Shown in pieces: positions 34,751-40,562 of a DNA stretch of 40,562 bases. The stretch's first letter is position 1. Each line of letters begins with the position of its first letter. The DNA comes from Stenotrophomonas sp. UBA7346 (lineage in GTDB: Bacteria > Pseudomonadota > Gammaproteobacteria > Xanthomonadales > Xanthomonadaceae). The position numbers and the translations under genes are program-made. The notes beneath the pieces were generated by a model. The model was not told the origin of the DNA. It ran no database searches and was given only the letters and a program-made list of their open reading frames with translations. Where the stretch lies: the NCBI GenBank assembly GCA_002471015.1, contig DKPB01000069.1, positions 43,022-83,583 on the forward strand, given 5' to 3'.

Positions 34751-36895
34751 ATGACGCGCAAACCGCTTACCGCCGCGCTGGCGCTGGGCATGAGCCTGGC
34801 TGCTGCCGCCCACGCCAACGAGGGCATGTGGATGCCCACGCAGCTGCCGGAACTGGCCAGGACGTTGAAGGAAGCCGGCTTCAAGGGTGACCCGAAGCAG
34901 CTGGCCGATGTCACCGCGCCACCGCTCAGCGCGGTGGTGCGGGTGGGCGGTGGTACCGGTTCGTTCGTCTCCGACGAGGGCCTGCTGCTGACCAACCACC
35001 ACGTGGCCTATGGCGTCATCCAGTACAACGCCAGCAAGGAGCACAACTATATCGACGACGGCTTCATCGCCCAGGGCCGCGACGACGAGCGCGCCGCCAA
35101 CCCGGATTACCGGGTGCTGGTGACGGTGGGCTTCGACAAGGTCACCGATGACGTCCTCAAGGACGCCCGTGGCAAGACCGGGCGTGACTACTACGACGCG
35201 GTCGAGAGTGCGCGCAAGCGCATCGTCGCCGACTGCGAGGCCGAGGGCGGCGTGCGCTGCTCGGTGGCCAACATGTATTACGGCAGCGATTTCTACCGCA
35301 TCCGCCAGCTGGAGCTGACCGACATCCGTCTGGTCTATGCACCGCCGCGCGCCATCGGCAACTACGGCGATGAGATCGACAATTTCATGTGGCCGCGCCA
35401 CACCGGTGATTTCACCCTGCTGCGCGCCTACGTCGGCAAGGATGGCAAGCCGGCCCCGTACAGCAAGGACAACGTGCCCTACCATCCGCCGGCACACCTG
35501 AAGATGTCGCTGGATGGGCCCAAGGAAGGTGACTACGCGATGCTGGCCGGCTACCCGGGCACCACGTATCGCCTGCGCACCGCCGACGAGTTCGCCAGCC
35601 AGATCGACACCGTGCTGCCGCGCCGGGTCGAGGTATTCCAGCAGTTGATCGACGTGATCGAGGCGCAGGGCAAGGGCAATGCCGAGGCCCGTACGCGTTA
35701 TGCCTCGCAGTTGCAGTCGCTGAAGAACAACCGCAAGCGCGCCGCCGGTGAGCTGGAAGGCCTGCTGCGCAGCGACGCCAAGAGCCAGCGTGCGCAGGAC
35801 GAACAGGCGATGCTGGCCAATGCCGATGGCAAGTACAAGGCCGATATCGATGCCTTGTTTGCCTCGTTGGCCGAGGGCCGTGAAGCCGGCAGCAGCGAAT
35901 TCCTGGTCGGCTTGATGTCCAGCCAGACCCAGCTGCTGCGCTCGGCCTTGCTGCTGGAGCGCCTGCGCGTGGAGTCGCTCAAGCCCGATGCCGAGCGCGA
36001 AGCCGGCTACCAGCAGCGCGACCAGGCGCTGATCGAAGGTGTGCTCAAGCAGGTGCAGCGCCGTTACGACCCGGCGGTGGAAAAGGCCTTGCTGACCGCG
36101 CTGCTGACCCGCTACCAGCAGCTGCCCGACGCGCAGCGTGATGCGCATTACGACAATCTGTTTGGGCGCACCCCGGCCGAGCTGGCCAAGCATCTGGATG
36201 AACTGTACGCACAGACCAGGCTGGGCGACGAGGCGCAGCGCCTGTCGCGCTTCGAGGCCGCACGCAAGGGCGGCTTCATCGAGGCCGATCCGCTGGTCTC
36301 GGTGGCCTCGGCCCTGGTAATGGCCCAGCTCAACGCCGAACGCGAGAGCAAGGCACGCGAGGGCGAGCAGCTGCGCCTGCGGCCGTCCTACATGCAGGCG
36401 CTGTTTGCCTGGCGGGCCAGCCAGGGCCGGGCGGTCTACCCGGACGCCAACAGCACCCTGCGCATCAGTTACGGCAAGGTCGAGGCACTGCACCCGCGCG
36501 ACGCGGTCAGCTACGCGCCGGTGACCACCGTGGCCGGCATCGTCGAGAAGAACACCAATACCGTGCCGTTCGACGCGCCCAAGCCGCTGTTGGCCGCGAT
36601 CGCCAAGGGCGACTTCGGCAGCACCGCCGACCCGGTGCTCAGGACCCAGACGGTCAATTTCCTGACCAACCTGGATACCACCGGCGGCAACTCCGGCTCG
36701 CCGGTGCTCAATGCCAAGGGCGAGCTGATCGGCCTCAACTTCGATTCCAACTGGGAGTCGGTCAGCGCCAGCTGGTGGTTCGACCCGCGCTACAAGCGTG
36801 CCGTGCACGTGGATATGCGCTACCTGCGCTGGCTGCTTGCCAAGGTGTATCCGGCACCGGCACTGCTGCAGGAAATGGGTGTGCCGGCAGAATGA
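34751..36895 (+). CDS. S46 family dipeptidyl-peptidase (DPP7/DPP11 type)
   Basis: A 714-residue periplasmic serine exopeptidase that releases dipeptides from peptide N-termini. Start at 34751 after TGGAG; signal peptide MTRKPLTAALALGMS...AHA (about 22 residues). Catalytic triad in chymotrypsin-like order: His84 (LTNHHVAYG; His83 is the alternative), Asp220 (MWPRHTGDF) and Ser648 (TGGNSGSPV). The residue 18 after the catalytic Ser, which decides specificity in this family (Gly in DPP7 types, Arg in DPP11 types), is Ser666 here (NFDSNWES). An N-terminal NEGMW block is present as in other members. Monocistronic, with a hairpin after it. Confidence 0.94.
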   Translation: MTRKPLTAALALGMSLAAAAHANEGMWMPTQLPELARTLKEAGFKGDPKQLADVTAPPLSAVVRVGGGTGSFVSDEGLLLTNHHVAYGVIQYNASKEHNYIDDGFIAQGRDDERAANPDYRVLVTVGFDKVTDDVLKDARGKTGRDYYDAVESARKRIVADCEAEGGVRCSVANMYYGSDFYRIRQLELTDIRLVYAPPRAIGNYGDEIDNFMWPRHTGDFTLLRAYVGKDGKPAPYSKDNVPYHPPAHLKMSLDGPKEGDYAMLAGYPGTTYRLRTADEFASQIDTVLPRRVEVFQQLIDVIEAQGKGNAEARTRYASQLQSLKNNRKRAAGELEGLLRSDAKSQRAQDEQAMLANADGKYKADIDALFASLAEGREAGSSEFLVGLMSSQTQLLRSALLLERLRVESLKPDAEREAGYQQRDQALIEGVLKQVQRRYDPAVEKALLTALLTRYQQLPDAQRDAHYDNLFGRTPAELAKHLDELYAQTRLGDEAQRLSRFEAARKGGFIEADPLVSVASALVMAQLNAERESKAREGEQLRLRPSYMQALFAWRASQGRAVYPDANSTLRISYGKVEALHPRDAVSYAPVTTVAGIVEKNTNTVPFDAPKPLLAAIAKGDFGSTADPVLRTQTVNFLTNLDTTGGNSGSPVLNAKGELIGLNFDSNWESVSASWWFDPRYKRAVHVDMRYLRWLLAKVYPAPALLQEMGVPAE

Positions 36896-36901
36896 ACAGG
36901 G

Positions 36902-36929
36902 GACGGGCGTCACAAACGTGGCGCCCGTC
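36902..36929 (+). terminator. Hairpin after the S46 peptidase gene
   Basis: A continuous 12-base stem, GACGGGCGTCAC/GTGGCGCCCGTC (one G-T pair), with an AAAC loop, seven bases after the stop. No T-run follows, so it is probably a terminator of the U-less kind. Confidence 0.6.
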
Positions 36930-36990
36930 GCGTTCAGAAATTACCTGTACCTCATTACTTCGATAACTGACATTACGCTGAGCTAGAATT

Positions 36991-37024
36991 CTGGACACAC
37001 GAAGGCTATCAAGCCTCTGTCCAG
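36991..37024 (+). promoter_or_regulatory. Nested dyad just before the regulator gene, reaching its ribosome-binding site
   Basis: Outer arms CTGGACA (36991-36997) and TGTCCAG (37018-37024) enclose inner arms AGGCT (37003-37007) and AGCCT (37012-37016). The right outer arm runs into the AGGAG ribosome-binding site (37023-37027). TAGAAT at 36984-36989 is a possible -10. As DNA this could be an autoregulatory operator; as RNA it could hide the ribosome-binding site. Confidence 0.5.
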
Positions 37025-37032
37025 GAGCGTGT

Positions 37033-37776
37033 GTGGCATCACAAATGCATCTGAATACGGCGCCGCCGTTTGGCTGTGCCTCGGCATTGCAGCCGTTGCG
37101 GATATGGATCGTTGGCAAGCTGGACGTGGTGTTGCCGCTGGAGCACTACGGTGCCCAGGTTCATGCATTGGACAATCTGCAGTCGCTGTACCGCGAACTG
37201 GCCATCGTGCCCTGCGACATCGTTCTCATTGATGTCGCCTATGCGGAAGACAGCCTGGCGGTGACGCTGGAACACCTGCGCCGCCGTGAGGATCTGGGCA
37301 TCGTCCTGCTGGTTGACGGGGAAAACCCCCAGGCCATCAGCCACGGACTGTGGGCCGGTGCCGATATCTGCCTGTCGCAGCGCACCGATCCCGATCTGCT
37401 GGCAGCAAAGCTGTACAGCCTGCGCAGGCGCCTGCCGGGTGAGCCGGCCCAGGTGCAGGAGGCCAACAGGGCTGTCGAGCCGGGCAACAGTGGCTGGTCG
37501 CTGGAATCCGATGGTTGGGACCTGCGGGCGCCCAGCAACCAGGTGCTGGCGCTGACCGAGGCAGAACGGGCATTTCTGCAGCTTGTTTTCTCAAATCCGA
37601 CTGAGACAGTTGCACGTGAGAGCCTCATCGCCGTCCTGACCGACCAGCCCTGGAATTTCGATCCGCATCGGATCGAGGTACTTGTCCACAGGCTGCGCAA
37701 CCGGGTGAAGTCCGGCACCCAATGCACCCTGCCCATCCGCGCAATCCGCGGCGCTGGCTACCGCCTGACGCTGTAG
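37033..37776 (+). CDS. OmpR-type winged-helix regulator with degenerate receiver domain
   Basis: A 247-residue DNA-binding protein. GTG start at 37033 with AGGAG five bases upstream; ATG 37045 is an alternative. The C-terminal domain (about 155-247) is an OmpR/PhoB winged helix (LTEAERAFLQLV; PHRIEVLVHRLRNRVK; IRAIRGAGYRLTL). The N-terminal domain (about 20-135) has a receiver-like pattern with Asp67 in LLIDVA position, but the first strand reads LRIWIVGKLD without the acidic pair and the late Lys is replaced (LSQRTDPD). It is therefore unlikely to be phosphorylated normally. No kinase is adjacent. The DUF11 gene downstream on the same strand is a plausible target (inference). Confidence 0.85.
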   Translation: MASQMHLNTAPPFGCASALQPLRIWIVGKLDVVLPLEHYGAQVHALDNLQSLYRELAIVPCDIVLIDVAYAEDSLAVTLEHLRRREDLGIVLLVDGENPQAISHGLWAGADICLSQRTDPDLLAAKLYSLRRRLPGEPAQVQEANRAVEPGNSGWSLESDGWDLRAPSNQVLALTEAERAFLQLVFSNPTETVARESLIAVLTDQPWNFDPHRIEVLVHRLRNRVKSGTQCTLPIRAIRGAGYRLTL

Positions 37777-38105
37777 TTCACACTTTTTTATTTAGCTTGG
37801 ATTCATGGACTTGAAGGCCGCCCGTTCAGGTGTGGCCTGTGGATAGTTTTGTGAATAACCCGTGAAATCAGTGTGATAAGACCGTGATGAGATCTGCTGC
37901 CAAGTTGCGCTGCAAGCAAATGAGAGCGTTTGTCACTTGGTGGAACTGAATAGGCGTTAGGGCGCCGTAAGAATCGCGGCCATCACGCGCACCTGACGGT
38001 GCTGAATGCGGATTCCGTTTTTGGGGCGGACCGCGAACTCAATGAAATGATCCGGGCTGCCACTAGTGGCGGCCCGTGTGCGCAGCGTTTGCAGAGGCTC
38101 ACCCG
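37777..38105 (+). promoter_or_regulatory. 329-base gap and probable structured leader of the DUF11 gene
   Basis: No gene seen. The first half is A/T-rich (TTTTTTATTTAG, TGTGATAAG). The second half has three stem-loops in a row: GCACC-TGAC-GGTGC at 37989-38002; GCGG/CCGC enclosing CCG/CGG at 38008-38034; and a near-perfect palindrome at 38053-38076 centred on GCCACTAGTGGC with CGGGC/GCCCG flanks. The last ends 29 bases before the GTG start. This suggests a regulatory 5' leader or operators; no known riboswitch class is recognised. Confidence 0.45.
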
Positions 38106-40562
38106 GTGAACAACGAAATCCAGCAGCAGTGCACTTCCCCCGTGCGAAACCGGGGCGTCAAAGCACCCACGTTCAAGCGAGGGTTTTCGCAGTTGTTTGC
38201 CAAGTTTGCATCTGTGCTGACTTCTTGCGGCCTCACGACAATGTTGATGCCGCTTGTGCTGGCAGGGTCGGGGTTGATAGCTATCGACACCGCCGCAGCA
38301 AACAACAAGTGTGCAATGGCCAACCCGAACTCCAAGGGCGATCACGTCTCGGAGATTTGTTGGCTGCAGCTTGATGGTGTGAGTTTTACCGCGAACGGCT
38401 CTACACCGCTTACTTTTGATCTGCCCGATGGATCCACGATGCAGGTCAATGTGGTGGTTTCGGGTAGCTCGGGTGGCGGATTGTCCGCTGCCCAGGCGCC
38501 AAGCTGGTCCGGGTCCCAGTTCAGTGGCTCAACCGGCTACTACACAATCTATACGCCCAACAGGGCCGTCCTCTATACGCCAGGGACATCCGCCAATACC
38601 ACCAGTGTAAAACTGGAAAACATCCGCCTTTTCACCCCTAACGGTTCGTTGGTCGATCATGCCTACGAACTGATCATGGCTGACGGTGAATCCAGCAACA
38701 CGGGCGAGAACCTCGACTTTGGCGTGCAATCAGGGGGCAGCGAACTGTCGCTCCTGGAATGGTTGGGGGCATCGCCAAGTAACAATTTGTCTATTGAAGC
38801 GCATAAAGGCAGCGCCACCGCCTGTGGCGGTTTCGGGGCCATTGATTGTCGTCGCCTGGTCGGCAAGGCAGATACTGCCAATGCGGCGGTATTTACTACC
38901 ACGCGCGTGCCCGGCGTCAGTCCGTTTACCGTTGTGGGACAGGTGCGCACGAGCGGCACGAACAAGCAGGGCTTCGCATTTGGCCTGCGTTGGGGTGGTG
39001 TGAAGCTGCGCAAGCAGATTGCTGGATTGCTCGATACCGCTGATCGCTTCAGGTACGAGACGATCAACATCAAGGGCTCGCAGATGGACACGGCGACCAG
39101 CGCAGCCGGCGCCAGTGGTGCGCTGAGCTATGTCACGGCGCAGGCAGTAATGCCTGGTAACACGATCACGCTGAAGGAATCGATGGCGGGTGGTTCGTCC
39201 ACGTTGGCGCAGTACGACAAAACCATCAGTTGTACCAACACGAATGTAGGCAGCAGCACGCCGTTGCCGACGGGTGCCTACGAGCCAAGCTCTCCACCGA
39301 CAATCGACCTGCAGAACAAAGGCGATAACGTCGCCTGCACGATCACCAACACCCCCCGCATCGTTGATCTGGCGATCACAAAAAGCGCGCCACCGACGGT
39401 GGAAGCGGGCAAGCCGTTCGACTATGTATTGAAGATCGAGAACATCGGTACGCATGCCGCCACTGCCGCGACCTACCTCGATACATTGCCAACGGAATTC
39501 GCCGACCTTGTTGCTGGTGCTGTGACATGCCGTGTAGTCCTCGGCGGCGCACTATGTGGCACCAACCACGTTGCAAGCGGAAAGACGGCCAGCGGCTCGA
39601 TTGCGAGCCTGCCGCCCGGGGCGGCGGTTGAGATTGTCATAAAAGTAACCGCGCCTGCCATCAAGAAATCGGTGACCAACACCGCAACCGTTTCCCTGGC
39701 GACTACCGATACGACGGTGGGCGAGCCCACCACGAAGCGTGCGAACAATACCGCCAACGCGACGACCCAGATACTGTCGCCGGTACTGGCGCTGACCAAG
39801 ACCGCTTCGCCCGCCAGCTTCGTCGAGGGGGTAGAGGGCAGTTATACCCTGACGGTAACCAATACCGGAGACCTGGCCACGACAGGTTCGATCGAAGTCG
39901 TCGACGTCTTGCCCGTTGGGTTGACGGCAGGTGTCATGCCCTCTGAATGCGCCTCCGTCGGGGGCACCGTGACATGTACGTACATCGGTGCATTGGCGCC
40001 AGGCGGGACGAAGCAATGGACCATTCCGGTAACCGCTGACGTCAGTCTGGTCGGGACCTCGGTCACCAATACCGCGGCCGTCTCTGGTGGCGGCAGCAGC
40101 TGTACAAGCAGCGCTGCCTGCAACAGCAATACCGTTACGACGCCGGTTGTCGGCGCGCCTAAGCTGTCCATCGCCAAGAGCCACGTGGGGGACTTCATTC
40201 CTGGCGTGGCCGGTATCTATACGCTGACCGTCAGCAACAACGGAACGGCTGCGACGAGCGGCATGGTTACGGTGACTGACACGCTTCCCACCGGGCTCAG
40301 CTTTGTTTCGGCATCCGGTGCTGGTTGGGCATGCAGTGCAGCGGGCTTGACGGTGACTTGTACGCAGTCAGCCGCAATTGCGGTTGGCGGTTCGGCGCCG
40401 AGCATCGCGCTTACCGTGGCTGTCGCACTGGGCACGGCCAATAGGGTGACCAACACTGCCAACGTTGGCGGTGGTGGTGACACCGCATGTCCGGCAGCGT
40501 CACGCTGTACTACCACTGACATCACCACGGTCAACACGGCTGCCAGCTTCACGGTGGCCAAG
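38106..40562 (+). CDS. DUF11-repeat surface/adhesin-like protein, 5' part only
   Basis: An open frame of 819 codons that continues past the right edge. GTG start at 38106 with AGAGG eight bases upstream; GTG 38076 is an alternative and a TAG at 38064 closes the frame above. A long N-region followed by a hydrophobic stretch (LTTMLMPLVLAGSGLIAI) ending near DTAAA suggests an extended signal peptide. Residues about 60-415 are a unique Thr/Ser/Gly-rich domain ending in VACTITNTP, as in prealbumin-like folds. From about 419 come DUF11 repeats of about 125-140 residues (starts near 419, 558, 683 and 812; YTLTVTNTG, DTLPTGLSF). Such proteins are large, secreted and cell-surface associated. Base composition is lower in G+C than upstream genes. 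Confidence 0.88.
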   Translation, partial: MNNEIQQQCTSPVRNRGVKAPTFKRGFSQLFAKFASVLTSCGLTTMLMPLVLAGSGLIAIDTAAANNKCAMANPNSKGDHVSEICWLQLDGVSFTANGSTPLTFDLPDGSTMQVNVVVSGSSGGGLSAAQAPSWSGSQFSGSTGYYTIYTPNRAVLYTPGTSANTTSVKLENIRLFTPNGSLVDHAYELIMADGESSNTGENLDFGVQSGGSELSLLEWLGASPSNNLSIEAHKGSATACGGFGAIDCRRLVGKADTANAAVFTTTRVPGVSPFTVVGQVRTSGTNKQGFAFGLRWGGVKLRKQIAGLLDTADRFRYETINIKGSQMDTATSAAGASGALSYVTAQAVMPGNTITLKESMAGGSSTLAQYDKTISCTNTNVGSSTPLPTGAYEPSSPPTIDLQNKGDNVACTITNTPRIVDLAITKSAPPTVEAGKPFDYVLKIENIGTHAATAATYLDTLPTEFADLVAGAVTCRVVLGGALCGTNHVASGKTASGSIASLPPGAAVEIVIKVTAPAIKKSVTNTATVSLATTDTTVGEPTTKRANNTANATTQILSPVLALTKTASPASFVEGVEGSYTLTVTNTGDLATTGSIEVVDVLPVGLTAGVMPSECASVGGTVTCTYIGALAPGGTKQWTIPVTADVSLVGTSVTNTAAVSGGGSSCTSSAACNSNTVTTPVVGAPKLSIAKSHVGDFIPGVAGIYTLTVSNNGTAATSGMVTVTDTLPTGLSFVSASGAGWACSAAGLTVTCTQSAAIAVGGSAPSIALTVAVALGTANRVTNTANVGGGGDTACPAASRCTTTDITTVNTAASFTVAK

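Noticed and set aside
34712..36913. A 733-codon minus-strand open frame opposite the S46 peptidase
   Set aside because: Antisense shadow; the plus-strand gene has signal peptide and catalytic triad.
37983..38345. A 120-codon minus-strand frame in the DUF11 leader region
   Set aside because: It overlaps the leader stem-loops and the start of the DUF11 gene, and has no domain or plausible start signal.

Overview
The window is high-GC chromosomal DNA from a gammaproteobacterium of the Xanthomonadaceae, most likely Stenotrophomonas. The evidence is two clusters of GTAG-headed palindromes of the SMAG type (GTAG + GCCGAGCCATGCTCGGCA) known from S. maltophilia, together with the gene families present (S46 dipeptidyl-peptidase, BPSS1780-type membrane protein, SYLF protein beside tatABC, DUF11 surface protein). 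Species cannot be fixed from the sequence alone. I saw no tRNA, rRNA, insertion sequence, prophage or CRISPR array.

Layout, left to right. 0.15-5.0 kb: a secreted SGNH esterase fused to a cupin, an outer-membrane beta-barrel gene broken by one amber codon, a divergent LysR regulator/pirin pair with a good LysR-box candidate between them, and an SDR oxidoreductase. 5.3-9.2 kb (minus strand): a PAS-containing chemoreceptor, an alpha/beta hydrolase and ferrochelatase (hemH). 9.4-11.8 kb (plus): a SYLF lipid-binding protein and tatABC. 11.9-17.9 kb (plus): four overlapping genes forming one signalling module, namely a 1200-residue hybrid histidine kinase with three receivers, CheR, a receiver-less CheB, and a REC-GGDEF diguanylate cyclase. 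18.1-22.5 kb (minus): a membrane protein, a triplicated SMAG array, and an overlapping set of 2H-type protein, class I glutamine amidotransferase and orphan GspE/PilB-type ATPase.

22.5-31.5 kb (plus): glyQ-glyS, a strong hairpin terminator, a second SMAG cluster, then tamA-tamB for outer-membrane protein assembly. 31.5-34.6 kb (minus): an HscC-type Hsp70 and its J-domain membrane partner. 34.75-36.9 kb: an S46 peptidase. 37.0-40.56 kb: an atypical response regulator, a 329-base leader region with three consecutive stem-loops, and the first 819 codons of a DUF11-repeat surface protein that runs off the right edge. This last part is visibly less GC-rich than the rest.

The genes are tightly packed. 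Seven neighbouring pairs share a 4-base start/stop overlap, five of them GTGA with a GTG start. The parts most worth a second look are the kinase/CheR/CheB/GGDEF module with a methylation-like motif in the kinase coiled coil, the degenerate-receiver regulator beside the DUF11 gene with its structured leader, the serine at the specificity position of the S46 peptidase, the insertion in glyS, and the orphan GspE/amidotransferase/2H operon.
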